Shown: piece after piece, positions 37,550 through 45,316 of the stretch
Position numbering within the stretch: the stretch's first letter is position 1
How the letters are laid out: each line of letters begins with the position of its first letter
Assembly: GCF_030818655.1 (NCBI RefSeq)
Contig: NZ_JAUTAN010000001.1
Span: forward strand, 2,790,001-2,854,000
DNA from: Nocardioides zeae
Lineage (GTDB): Bacteria > Actinomycetota > Actinomycetes > Propionibacteriales > Nocardioidaceae
DNA length: 64,000 bases
Direction: 5' to 3'
Notes under the pieces: generated by a model
Told to the model about the DNA's origin: nothing
Database searches by the model: none
What the model saw: only the letters and a program-made list of their open reading frames with translations
Translations under genes and position numbers: made by a program

Positions 37550-39078
37550 CCACCTCGATCCCGACCCCCCGTCCCGCGACCACCCGGGACCCGCGCCGCT
37601 GGGCCGGGCTGGCGGTGCTCTCCGCCAGCCTGCTCGTCGTCGTCATGGACATGACGATCCTCAACGTCGCCCTGCCCGCGCTGACGGCCGACCTCCGCCC
37701 CACGTCGGTGGAGCTGCTGTGGATCGTCGACGCCTACGCGCTGGTGCTCGCCGGCCTCCTCGTGCCGGCCAGCGCCCTCGCGGACCGGTTCGGTCGGCGC
37801 CGCGCCCTCGTCACGGGCTTCACGCTGTTCGCCGTCGCGTCGCTCGGTGCGCTCGTCGCGACGACCCCCGCGCACGTCATCGGTGTGCGGGTGCTGCTCG
37901 GCGTCGGCGGCGCCCTCATCATGCCGTCGACGCTCTCCATGATCCGCGCCCTCTTCTCCGACCCCCGCGAACGGGCGACCGCGCTCGGCGTGTGGGGAGC
38001 GATGGCGGCGCTGGGCGGTGCCCTCGGTCCCGTCGTCGGCGGCCTGCTCCTCGAGCACTTCTCGTGGCACGCGGCCTTCCTCGTGAACGTCCCCGTCATG
38101 GCGGTCGCGATCGTGGCCGCCCTCGTCCTGCTCCCCGAGAGCCGTTCGGCACGTCCGCCCCGCATCGACGTCGCGGGCGTGGCGCTCTCCGTCGTCGGCA
38201 TGGCGGGGCTCGTCTACGCGATCAAGCACCTCGCCAAGCACGGCCTCGACCTGCAGGGCGGCGTCACCGCGGTCGTGGCCACCGTCGCCCTCACGCTCTT
38301 CGTGCGGCGCTGCCTGCGCACGCCCGAGCCCATGCTCGAGGTGCGCCTGTTCCGTGGCCGGGCCTTCAGCGCCGGCGTGCTCACCGCCCTCACCACGAGC
38401 GTCGCGATGTCGGCGCTCCTGCTGCTCGGCGCGCAGTGGCTGCAGCTCGTCGAGGGCTTCTCACCGCTGGAGGCCGGCCTCGCCCTGCTGCCCCTCGCGG
38501 TCGGCGGGCTCATCGGCTCGCCGTTCGCCCCGGCGGTGGCGGCCCGGATCGGGGCCCGCACCGTGCTGGCCGGTGGGCTCGCGGTCGCCGGCACCGGCTT
38601 CCTCGTGCTGGGGCTGGCGCCCGGCGAGCTCCACTACCCCGTGCTCGCCGTCGCGCTGCTGCTCGTCGGCATCGGCATGACCTCGCTCGCCGTCGCCTCC
38701 GCGGTCATCATGGCGGGCGCGCCGACCAGCAAGGCCGGCAGCGCCGCGGCGATCGAGGAGAGCAGCTACGAGATCGGCGCCGTGCTCGGCATCGCCGTAC
38801 TCGGTTCGATGGCCAGTGCGGTCTACCGGTTCGGGCTCGACGGATCGGCGTACGGTCTCGACGCCGCGAGCGGCGACGTGGCCCGCGAGTCCCTGGCCGG
38901 GGCGCTCGAGGTCGCGGAGCAGCACGGGAGCGCCGCGCTCGTCGCGGACGCCACCGCGGCGTTCACCGAGGGGCTCACCTGGACGGGCCTGGCCGGCGGC
39001 CTGTTGCTGCTGCTCGCCGCGCTCGTCGTGCACCGGCTCACGCCGCGCGACCTCGATCTCGCGGACGCCGCGCACTGA
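37546..39078 (+). CDS. MFS exporter, DHA2 (14-helix) type
   Basis: A 510-residue proton-coupled exporter. The N-terminal helix carries LLVVVMDMTILNVALPAL (DHA2 antiporter motif D1), the loop ADRFGRRRALVTG is motif A, and LGGALGPVVGG is motif C of antiporters. About 14 membrane helices are predicted. It is encoded with the TetR repressor, the standard setup for multidrug efflux. Its end overlaps the convergent exporter gene by 41 bp. Confidence 0.93.
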   Translation: MTTSIPTPRPATTRDPRRWAGLAVLSASLLVVVMDMTILNVALPALTADLRPTSVELLWIVDAYALVLAGLLVPASALADRFGRRRALVTGFTLFAVASLGALVATTPAHVIGVRVLLGVGGALIMPSTLSMIRALFSDPRERATALGVWGAMAALGGALGPVVGGLLLEHFSWHAAFLVNVPVMAVAIVAALVLLPESRSARPPRIDVAGVALSVVGMAGLVYAIKHLAKHGLDLQGGVTAVVATVALTLFVRRCLRTPEPMLEVRLFRGRAFSAGVLTALTTSVAMSALLLLGAQWLQLVEGFSPLEAGLALLPLAVGGLIGSPFAPAVAARIGARTVLAGGLAVAGTGFLVLGLAPGELHYPVLAVALLLVGIGMTSLAVASAVIMAGAPTSKAGSAAAIEESSYEIGAVLGIAVLGSMASAVYRFGLDGSAYGLDAASGDVARESLAGALEVAEQHGSAALVADATAAFTEGLTWTGLAGGLLLLLAALVVHRLTPRDLDLADAAH

Positions 39079-40285
39079 CCGAGGCGGTCACCGTGCTCAC
39101 GAGGAAGAGGGCGGTGGTGCCGAGGACCACGAGCAGGGGCGCGGTCCACGACCCGGTCGCGTCGTGGACCGCGCCCAGCAGCGTCGGTCCGACGGCCGCG
39201 AACGCGTAGCCCACGCTCTGCACGAGGGTCGACATCCCCGCGCTCTCCCGGTCGGACCGCGCCCGGCGGGCGACGATCGTGAGGATCAGGGCGAAGCCAC
39301 CGCCCTGCGCGATGCCGCCGAGGACGCTGCCGACGAGGTACGCCGAGGGCGCGAGCAGCAGCTGGGCCGGCATCGCCATCCAGAGCAGGCCGACGACGCC
39401 CGCGGCGACGGGCTCCCGCAGCCGCAGGGCCAGCAGCGGGACGCCGAGCGCGCCGACGACGGCGGAGACCTGGAAGACGGACGCCAACGCACCAGCGGCA
39501 CTGCCCGCTCCGGCCTCGTCGGCCAGGATCGAGGGCAGCCAGGCCGTCAGCGAGTAGAAGGACGTGGACTGCCCCGCGAACGCCACCACGAGCAGCACGG
39601 CCACCGGGTCGCGCCAGACCGGGCCGGACGGGACCGCGGTCGCCACGTCCGGCGCGTCCGCCGCGCCCGACGTCGCCCCCTCCGCCGGACCCGGCGCCGC
39701 GCGCCGCGAGGTGCCCACGACGCGCCACCAGACCAGCGCGGCGACCACGCTCAGCACCGCCGGCGCCAGGAGGGCCGCCCGCCACCCGGACGCGGACGCG
39801 AGCGGGCCGCTGCCGATGAGCACGATCATCGAGCCGACGTTCATGACGGCCGTGTAGAGGCCCGTCACCGTGCCCACCCGCTCCGGCGCGACGCGGCTCC
39901 GGATGAGCACCGGCACGACGACGTTGCCGATGGTGATGCCGAGCCCGATGACGACCGTGCCGAGGACCGCCACCGCGAAGGATCCGCTCGACCGCACCAG
40001 GGACCCCACCAGCACGAGGCCCAGGCAGGCGAGGACCGCCGACTCCGCGCCGTACCGGCGGACCAGGGCGAGCGCGACCGGTGCGGCGAGCGCGAAGCAG
40101 AGCACCGGCAGGCTCGTGAGGAGGCCGACGGCGCCGTTGCCCACGTCGAGCGCCGACCGCAGCTCGTCGGTCACGGCCGAGACGCCGACGAACGGCGACC
40201 GCAGGTTGAGCGCCAGCAGGACGAGCGCCACGAGGAACACCCAGGGCCACCGACCGACGACGCGTTCCGAGCTCACCGACGCCAC
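39038..40285 (-). CDS. MFS transporter, CynX/NimT type
   Basis: A 415-residue transporter with about 12 helices. The opening (FLVALVLLALNLRSPFVGVSAV) and LGITIGNVVVPVLIRS and FYSLTAWLPSIL segments match the CynX/NimT (cyanate/nitroimidazole) group. Substrate unknown. GTG 40285 is taken as start; GTG 40276 is also possible, and the frame further upstream lacks support. Convergent overlap of 41 bp with the DHA2 exporter. Confidence 0.87.
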   Translation of the reverse strand: MASVSSERVVGRWPWVFLVALVLLALNLRSPFVGVSAVTDELRSALDVGNGAVGLLTSLPVLCFALAAPVALALVRRYGAESAVLACLGLVLVGSLVRSSGSFAVAVLGTVVIGLGITIGNVVVPVLIRSRVAPERVGTVTGLYTAVMNVGSMIVLIGSGPLASASGWRAALLAPAVLSVVAALVWWRVVGTSRRAAPGPAEGATSGAADAPDVATAVPSGPVWRDPVAVLLVVAFAGQSTSFYSLTAWLPSILADEAGAGSAAGALASVFQVSAVVGALGVPLLALRLREPVAAGVVGLLWMAMPAQLLLAPSAYLVGSVLGGIAQGGGFALILTIVARRARSDRESAGMSTLVQSVGYAFAAVGPTLLGAVHDATGSWTAPLLVVLGTTALFLVSTVTASVSARRPRDRGRAA

Positions 40286-40402
40286 GGTAGGCCCCGCCCC
40301 GGGACTGCGCGCGCGCAGGCTGGGTACCACCGTCCTTGAGAACGGCCTGAGTACCGGGCAGGCTGTCAAGTCCCTGTTTCATCACCCGAGAGAAGGTGCG
40401 TC

Positions 40403-40642
40403 ATGGGATACGGATTCGGAGGGTTCCTGGTCGTCGTCGGCCTGGTGCTCGCCCTCGCAGTGCGCGACAGCATCAACGAGGTCGACCTCGTCATGGTCGG
40501 CTGGATCATGGCGGCGGTCGGCGTCGTCGTGCTGCTGCTCACGGCCGTCACCCTCAACCGTGGCGGTCGGGCGCGCTCGCGCACGACGGTCACCGACCCG
40601 AACGGCGTGCAGCAGGTCCGCGAGACCCGCACCGACATCTGA
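40403..40642 (+). CDS. Small two-helix membrane protein (DUF6458-like)
   Basis: 79 residues: two membrane helices (about 4-21 and 29-49) and a basic tail NRGGRARSRTTVTDPNG. The MGYGFGGFLVVVGLVLALAV start fits the small DUF6458 proteins common in actinobacteria. AGAAGG precedes the ATG. It opens the envelope-stress island and is followed by the 23-residue peptide gene. Confidence 0.82.
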   Translation: MGYGFGGFLVVVGLVLALAVRDSINEVDLVMVGWIMAAVGVVVLLLTAVTLNRGGRARSRTTVTDPNGVQQVRETRTDI

Positions 40643-40723
40643 TCGGCACGCCGCACCCCCGCAGGAACCAGCAGCACCGCAGCACCCGCACGATTCCCCT
40701 CAACCCCCACCCAGGAGGAACCC

Positions 40724-40795
40724 ATGAACACTCGCACCATCGCCATCGCCGCGCTCGTGATCGCCGTGATCCTGCTGCTGATCTTCCTTCTCTGA
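40724..40795 (+). CDS. 23-residue hydrophobic peptide
   Basis: A short frame (MNTRTIAIAALVIAVILLLI then FLL) with a strong AGGAGG site 7 bases before its ATG and a perfect terminator four bases after its stop. It is a single membrane helix with a tiny polar N-terminus. The isolated ribosome site and terminator argue that it is translated; its function is unknown. Confidence 0.7.
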   Translation: MNTRTIAIAALVIAVILLLIFLL

Positions 40796-40798
40796 TCC

Positions 40799-40831
40799 GG
40801 TGTGCCCGGCCGCGCTGCGGCCGGGCACACC
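40799..40831 (+). terminator. Terminator after the small-peptide gene
   Basis: Perfect 15-bp stem (40799-40813 with 40817-40831), 3-base loop. Confidence 0.88.
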
Positions 40832-40841
40832 CGGGAACGCC

Positions 40842-40874
40842 GACGGGGCGGACGCATCCAGCGTCCGCCCCGTC
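40842..40874 (-). terminator. Terminator of the sigma/Asp23-like operon
   Basis: Perfect 14-bp stem (40842-40855 with 40861-40874), 5-base loop, 16 bp from the stop of the Asp23-like gene on the minus strand; back-to-back with the previous terminator. Confidence 0.88.
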
Positions 40875-40890
40875 TCGCGTCCGCGGGGGC

Positions 40891-41388
40891 TCAGACCACC
40901 CGCGGATCTCCCGGCACGACGTCGACGAACGCGATCGCGACCTGGGCCGGCCCGAAGGCGGGGTCGGGTCCGAGCAGGGCACCCAGCTCCTGCAGCACGA
41001 CGGCGCGCACCGCGTCGGCCAGCGGCCGCAGCTCCACCCCGTACGCCGCGACGAGGTCCAGCTCGAGACGGTCCAGGCGGCCCTCGTCCACCACGAGGCG
41101 GATCGCCGACGGGGCGTGGGTGGGACTGGTCTGCAGAGCACGGCGCAGGGCCGTCCTGACGACGCGGTCGGTGACCCACGTGCGCGAGCCCTCGTCGTCG
41201 TGGTCGACACGCCCCCGCGCGTCGTGGACGAGGATCGGGACCGCGGGGTCGAGCACGGACCGCAGGCGTCCGCGGACGGTCGCGGCCACCTCGCTCCATC
41301 CCTCGGGAGCGCCCTCCGCCGCCTCCTGGCGCGCGGCGTCGGCAGCGAGGTCGAGCGCGTCCTTGTGCTCCAGGTGCTCTAGCGCCAC
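40891..41388 (-). CDS. Asp23-like protein encoded with the sigma factor
   Basis: A protein of about 165 residues. The C-terminal half (VDEGRLDRLELDLVAAYGVELRPLADAVRAVV, then VAIAFVDVV) follows the Asp23/Gls24 strand pattern seen in the four plus-strand relatives nearby; the N-terminal half is acidic and helical (EVAATVRGRLRSVLDPAVPIL). GTG 41388 overlaps the sigma-factor gene end by 10 bp. The usual place of an anti-sigma gene is thus taken by an Asp23-like protein. Confidence 0.75.
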   Translation of the reverse strand: MALEHLEHKDALDLAADAARQEAAEGAPEGWSEVAATVRGRLRSVLDPAVPILVHDARGRVDHDDEGSRTWVTDRVVRTALRRALQTSPTHAPSAIRLVVDEGRLDRLELDLVAAYGVELRPLADAVRAVVLQELGALLGPDPAFGPAQVAIAFVDVVPGDPRVV

Positions 41389-41948
41389 CGCTCCATCCTC
41401 TCCGCCAGCGTGCGGCGGCCGCGGTGCAGGTGACCGCGTACCGCTCCGACCGTCGTGTCCAGCGCCACCGCGATCTCGTCGTACGACATGCCCTCGATCT
41501 CCCGGAGCAGCCAGGCGGCGCGCTGGTGCCACGGTAGTTCGTCGAGCGCAGCCTGCAACGCCCGGAGGAGCTCGACGCGCTCGACGTGGCGCAACGGGTT
41601 GTCCTCGGAGGGCCGCGCCATGGCCGACAGCAGGTCGTCGTCGATGGGGGTCGGACGACGGTGCCGGTTGAGGTCGGCGGCGCGGCGGTGGACCAGTCGG
41701 AACAGCCAGGTGCGGAAGCTCGACCGCCCGGCGAACGTCCCGATCCCCTTCCACGCGGAGATCAGCGCCTCCTGCGTGACCTCCTTGGCGTCGGCGTCGC
41801 TGCCGCTCACCAGTCGCAGCGCGTAGCGGTACATCCCGGGGCCGTGCCGATCGGCGAGCAAGCCGAACGCCTCCTCGTCCCCCAGGCGCGCAGCCCGGAG
41901 CAGCGCGTCGTCGGAAGCCCCGCTTCGCTGCGGGCCGTGGGTGCTCAC
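41379..41948 (-). CDS. RNA polymerase sigma-70 factor, ECF type
   Basis: A 189-residue sigma factor with region 2 (GMYRYALRLVSGSDADAKEVTQEALISAWKG, about 36-66, then FRTWLFRLVHRRAADLNR) and region 4 (ALDELPWHQRAAWLLREIEGMSYDEIAVALDTTVGAVRGHLHRGR). GTG 41948 is preferred; a longer form starting near 42020 is possible since the frame is open. It lies divergent from the Asp23 operon, which it probably controls. No typical membrane anti-sigma gene is next to it. Confidence 0.9.
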   Translation of the reverse strand: MSTHGPQRSGASDDALLRAARLGDEEAFGLLADRHGPGMYRYALRLVSGSDADAKEVTQEALISAWKGIGTFAGRSSFRTWLFRLVHRRAADLNRHRRPTPIDDDLLSAMARPSEDNPLRHVERVELLRALQAALDELPWHQRAAWLLREIEGMSYDEIAVALDTTVGAVRGHLHRGRRTLAERMERWR

Positions 41949-42111
41949 CTCAGGCAGCCTGACGGGGCCACCCAAAGCGGACTGCCGGTGCCCGCTTCCA
42001 CACCTCCCAGCCATTGTCAATAGACGTGACTCAGGTCACAACAATCCGCCGTGACGAATCACCTGCACGACGCGACCAACCCATGTCCGACCTTGAACGA
42101 GAGGAACTCAC

Positions 42112-42573
42112 ATGACCGAGAAGCAGGCCCCCAAGGCTCCCAGCACCACCGCCCTCGAGCAGCGCGGCACCGGCACCCTCGCCTCCGAGGACGGCCGCAC
42201 GTCGATCGCCGACACCGTCGTCGCGAAGATCGCCGGCATCGCGACCCGCGAGATCAGCGGCGTCCACGACCTCGGTGGCGGCGCCGCCCGCGTCGTCGGC
42301 GCCCTCCGCGAGCGCATCCCCGGCTCGCGCACGAACCTGTCGCAGGGTGTCGCCGTGGAGGTGGGCGAGCGCCAGGCCGCCGTCGACCTCGACATCGTCG
42401 CCGAGTACGGCGTCGCGATCGCCGACCTCGCTGCCGCCGTGCGCCGCAACGTGATCGCGTCCGTCGAGCGCATGACCGGGCTCGAGGTCACCGAGGTCAA
42501 CATCACGGTGCACGACGTCTACATCGAGGGCTCGGACGAGGACACCGAGCCCACCGCCCCGCGCGTCGAGTGA
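42112..42573 (+). CDS. Asp23/Gls24 family envelope-stress protein
   Basis: A 153-residue cytoplasmic-side envelope-stress protein. The domain (about 28-140) has the features of Asp23: VVAKIAGIATREISGVHDLGG, the beta strand EVGERQAAVDLDIVAEYGV and AAAVRRNVIASVERMTGLEVTEVNITVHDV. In firmicutes Asp23 is held at the membrane by AmaP; an AmaP-like gene lies 2 kb downstream. GAGAGGAA precedes the ATG. First gene of the plus-strand operon. Confidence 0.92.
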   Translation: MTEKQAPKAPSTTALEQRGTGTLASEDGRTSIADTVVAKIAGIATREISGVHDLGGGAARVVGALRERIPGSRTNLSQGVAVEVGERQAAVDLDIVAEYGVAIADLAAAVRRNVIASVERMTGLEVTEVNITVHDVYIEGSDEDTEPTAPRVE

Positions 42574-42580
42574 GCGCGGC

Positions 42581-42895
42581 GTGACCCACGAAGCGCCGGA
42601 GACCGCGGGGGAACCCGAGGTCGACGTCGCCGACCAGGTCGCCGCGGCCGTGCTCGCGGTGCCGGGCGTCCACGCCCTGCACCCGGGCGCGTTCGGGGAG
42701 ATCGCGACCTACCTCCCCGGTCGACGCGTCGCCGGCGTCCGGGTCGCCGACGAGCGGTGCGAGGTGCACGTGGTGCTGCAGTACCCGGCTCCCCTCGCGG
42801 CCACCACCGACGCCGTGCGTGCGGCCGTCCGCGCGGTGGTGCCGGGTCCCGTCGATGTGACCGTGGGTGACGTCGTGGACCCGGCAGCACCCTGA
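42581..42895 (+). CDS. Asp23-related small protein
   Basis: A 104-residue shortened Asp23 relative: VADQVAAAVLAVPGVHALHPG, then the strand pair RVAGVRVADERCEVHVVLQYPAPL and a final VRAVVPGPVDVTVGDVV. GTG start 8 bp after the first Asp23 gene. It lacks the long N-terminal extension. Probably an accessory subunit of the same envelope assembly. Confidence 0.75.
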   Translation: MTHEAPETAGEPEVDVADQVAAAVLAVPGVHALHPGAFGEIATYLPGRRVAGVRVADERCEVHVVLQYPAPLAATTDAVRAAVRAVVPGPVDVTVGDVVDPAAP

Positions 42896-42905
42896 GCGAC
42901 CCGCG

Positions 42906-43259
42906 ATGACCATGCCTCCGTCTCCCGACCGACCGGACCCCGACCAGCTGCGCGCGCTGCGACGAGCGGCGGCACTCCGTCACCACCCCGACCGGGGCGG
43001 CGACCCGGAGGTGTTCGCCCGCGTCATGGCCCGGCTCGACCCTCGGCTCCCCCGCGCCGCGGGTCCGGACGGCACCGGTCGCGGGGAGGCCGGGCGGGCG
43101 GACCGCACCTCGGTCCGCCCGCCTCCGGTCACCGTCGTCCGCACCGGCTGGGCCCGGTCCGCCGGCCCGCTGCGACGTCGGGGGCGCACCGTCCTCGCCC
43201 TCGCGCGGCAGCGACTGCCGCGATCCGTCCCCGGCGCCCGGCGCTACGGGCGGCTCTGA
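42906..43259 (+). CDS. Small basic protein with an isolated J-domain HPD motif
   Basis: A 117-residue protein. Near the start, ALRRAAALRHHPDRGGDPEVFARVMARL contains HPD in the context of J-domain helix II-III (as in DnaJ HPDKGG), but helix I is missing and the rest is Arg/Pro-rich and disordered-like. Whether it activates DnaK is uncertain. ATG 42906, 11 bp after the Asp23-related gene. Confidence 0.65.
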   Translation: MTMPPSPDRPDPDQLRALRRAAALRHHPDRGGDPEVFARVMARLDPRLPRAAGPDGTGRGEAGRADRTSVRPPPVTVVRTGWARSAGPLRRRGRTVLALARQRLPRSVPGARRYGRL

Positions 43260-43293
43260 CCACCCGACCCTTCCACCCTGAGGAGTACCCACC

Positions 43294-43470
43294 ATGACCA
43301 CCTCGAGCCTCGGCCTCGTCGCCGGCCTGCTGCTGACCCTCGCTGTCACCACCGGCGGCTTCCTCGGCCTGCTCCTCGCCGTCGTCCTCGGCGGCGGCGG
43401 CTACCTGCTCGGCGGCCACGTCGACGGGCAGTTCGACCTCGGCGCCATCCTGCGAGGACGTCGTGACTGA
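43294..43470 (+). CDS. Small integral membrane protein (DUF2273-like)
   Basis: 58 residues: two closely spaced hydrophobic segments (LGLVAGLLLTLAVTTGG and FLGLLLAVVLGGGGYLLGG) joined by Gly, then a short hydrophilic tail ending RGRRD. This matches the small DUF2273-type proteins that sit beside Asp23 genes. GAGGAG precedes the ATG, and the end overlaps the next Asp23 gene by 8 bp. Likely part of the membrane anchor. Confidence 0.8.
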   Translation: MTTSSLGLVAGLLLTLAVTTGGFLGLLLAVVLGGGGYLLGGHVDGQFDLGAILRGRRD

Positions 43471-43828
43471 CCCCACCACCGTCGACGCCGCCGACCGGGG
43501 CACGCTCGAGGTCCGCACCAAGGCCATCCGCACCCTCGTGGAGCAGGCGGCCCTCGAGACGCCGGGCACCGTCGCCCACCGCACCGGCCTGGCCCGTCTC
43601 ACCGGGCAGGGCCGCACCTCCGTCGAGATGCACGGCCGCAGCGCCCGCGTCACCACCGACGTCGCCTGCGTCTGGCCCTGCGCCGTCACGCAGATCGCCG
43701 TCGAGGTGCGTGACCGCATCCGGGACCTGGCCGCCCGTTACTCCGGCGTCCACATCAGCTCGGTCGACGTGACCGTGCACATCGTCGCCCCCGGCGACAC
43801 CGACCAACCGCGAAGGAGGGTGGAGTGA
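43463..43828 (+). CDS. Asp23/Gls24 family protein
   Basis: A 121-residue Asp23 domain protein: LVEQAALETPGTVAHRTG, the strand RTSVEMHGRSARVTTDVACVWPC and VEVRDRIRDLAARYSGVHISSVDVTVHIV. Shorter than the classical protein and with two Cys residues in the middle. GTG start overlaps the DUF2273-like gene; its stop overlaps the DUF6286-like gene by 4 bp, so all are translationally coupled. Confidence 0.82.
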   Translation: MTDPTTVDAADRGTLEVRTKAIRTLVEQAALETPGTVAHRTGLARLTGQGRTSVEMHGRSARVTTDVACVWPCAVTQIAVEVRDRIRDLAARYSGVHISSVDVTVHIVAPGDTDQPRRRVE

Positions 43829-44394
43829 GCACGACAGGATCCCTGCCGACCCCGGTGAAGGCGGCGCCGCGCTCGCTGCCCGCGTCCAGCATCGTGGCGG
43901 TCCTCGTCGCACTGGCGCTGGTGGCCCTGGCCGTCGTCGCCGGCCACTACCTCGCCGCGCGCCAGGGCTGGATCTCCGGCCAGGACAGCTGGCTGACCCC
44001 GGCCGTGGAGGCGCTGGACGGACTGACGGCCAGCGTCGCCGTGCTCGTCGCGGCCGCCGTGCTCGGCGTGGTCGGCCTGCTGCTGGCCGTGCTGTCCTTC
44101 GCACCGGCCCGCACGTCCCACGTGCGCAGCGCCGCCCGGGTCGACGGCGCCGCCCTCGACCTCTGGGTGTCCCCCGCGGCCGTCGCCGCGGTGGCCCGCA
44201 ACGCCGCCGATCGCGCCCCGGGCGTCGTCGCCGCCGAGACGGTGCGCGTGTCCCGACGCCGCATCCGCATCGCCGTCACGACCCAGCGGGACGCCGGCCC
44301 CGTCCGCGAGGCGGCCACCACGGCCGCCCGGGAGGCCGTCGGCTCCCTGTCCACCGCACGCATCGACGTCGTCACGAAGGAGCTGCCGCGATGA
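43825..44394 (+). CDS. Membrane protein, DUF6286-like
   Basis: A 189-residue protein with two membrane helices (about 22-44 and 68-92) and a C-terminal cytoplasmic domain (about 105-185) with an Asp23-like strand pattern (AETVRVSRRRIRIAVTTQRD). It fits the DUF6286 family encoded in actinobacterial Asp23 operons. GTG start; overlaps neighbours on both sides by 4 bp. Confidence 0.75.
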   Translation: MSTTGSLPTPVKAAPRSLPASSIVAVLVALALVALAVVAGHYLAARQGWISGQDSWLTPAVEALDGLTASVAVLVAAAVLGVVGLLLAVLSFAPARTSHVRSAARVDGAALDLWVSPAAVAAVARNAADRAPGVVAAETVRVSRRRIRIAVTTQRDAGPVREAATTAAREAVGSLSTARIDVVTKELPR

Positions 44395-44975
44395 CCCCTC
44401 GTCTCCGCCTCCTCGACCGCACCGTCTGCCTGCTGCTGGGCCTGGCGCTCGTCGCGATCGCCCTGCTGGCCTTCGACTGGCGCTACGGCGTGGTCGGGAC
44501 CTACGCCGACGCGCTCAGCACCACCGCCGCCGTCGACGTGGTCGAGAGCAGCTGGTGGCCGTGGGCGTTCGCCGCCGGCGCGCTCGTGCTGGCCCTGCTC
44601 GCCCTCGCCTGGCTGGTGGCGCACCTGCGCCGCCCCGGCCCGGGCAGCGAGCGTCTCGACGCCAGCGACCCCACGGGCCGCCTCGAGGTCGACCTCCGGT
44701 CGGCGGCCTCGGCCGTCGCCGAGCGCTTCGCCGAGCTGGCCCCCGTGGCCCACGCCCGCGGCACGACCGAGCAGCGCGGCCGGCACGCGCTCCTCGTGGT
44801 CCACGGCCACGTCGACCCCGCCGCCGACGCCGACGCGCTGGCCGAGGCGACCGCGACCTGCACCCGCGAGGTGGCGGCGGCCTTCCCCGACGACGACGTG
44901 CGCTTCCGCGTCGTCCTCGAGTCCCCGCGACGCCGCCGGCTCGGCGGGGGCGACGACCGGGTCCGGGTCCGCTGA
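44391..44975 (+). CDS. AmaP-like membrane anchor of the envelope-stress operon
   Basis: A 194-residue protein with an N-terminal membrane hairpin (about 10-28 and 55-78) and a cytoplasmic domain, the layout of AmaP (alkaline shock membrane anchor), which tethers Asp23. The C-terminal segment RHALLVVHGHVDPAADADALAEATATC is strand-helix like. ATG start overlapping the previous gene by 4 bp. Confidence 0.75.
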   Translation: MTPRLRLLDRTVCLLLGLALVAIALLAFDWRYGVVGTYADALSTTAAVDVVESSWWPWAFAAGALVLALLALAWLVAHLRRPGPGSERLDASDPTGRLEVDLRSAASAVAERFAELAPVAHARGTTEQRGRHALLVVHGHVDPAADADALAEATATCTREVAAAFPDDDVRFRVVLESPRRRRLGGGDDRVRVR

Positions 44976-45053
44976 CGCGGGACAGGACCTCCACCCACGT
45001 CCGCGCTCGAGCGCGGCGACAACCATCACGCACCACCTGAGAGGAGAACCACC

Positions 45054-45227
45054 ATGGGTATCGCTGACAAGGCCAAGAACGCCGCCGAGGACCTCAAGGG
45101 CAAGGCCAAGGAGGTCGTCGGTGACGTCACCGGCAACGACGAGCTGAAGGCCGAGGGCAAGGCCGACCAGACCAAGTCGTCCGCCAAGCAGGCCGGCGAG
45201 AACGTCAAGGACGCCTTCAAGGGCTGA
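45054..45227 (+). CDS. CsbD family stress protein
   Basis: 57 residues, highly charged and helical: MGIADKAKNAAEDLKGKAKE, VVGDVTGNDELKAEGKADQT and a tail ending DAFKG, the standard CsbD-like pattern. These proteins accumulate in general stress; their biochemical role is unknown. GAGAGGAG precedes the ATG. A short stem-loop follows. Confidence 0.93.
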   Translation: MGIADKAKNAAEDLKGKAKEVVGDVTGNDELKAEGKADQTKSSAKQAGENVKDAFKG

Positions 45228-45253
45228 CCTGACAGGGTCCTGACGGGCGGGTC

Positions 45254-45273
45254 GGGCGGCCTCGGGGCCGCCC
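45254..45273 (+). terminator. Short hairpin after csbD
   Basis: 8-bp GC stem (45254-45261 with 45266-45273) and a 4-base loop, 26 bp after the CsbD stop; weak but plausible terminator. Confidence 0.55.
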
Positions 45274-45316
45274 GGCCCGCTTCGTCGCTCCCCGCACCCG
45301 ACGAGAGGACCGCACC

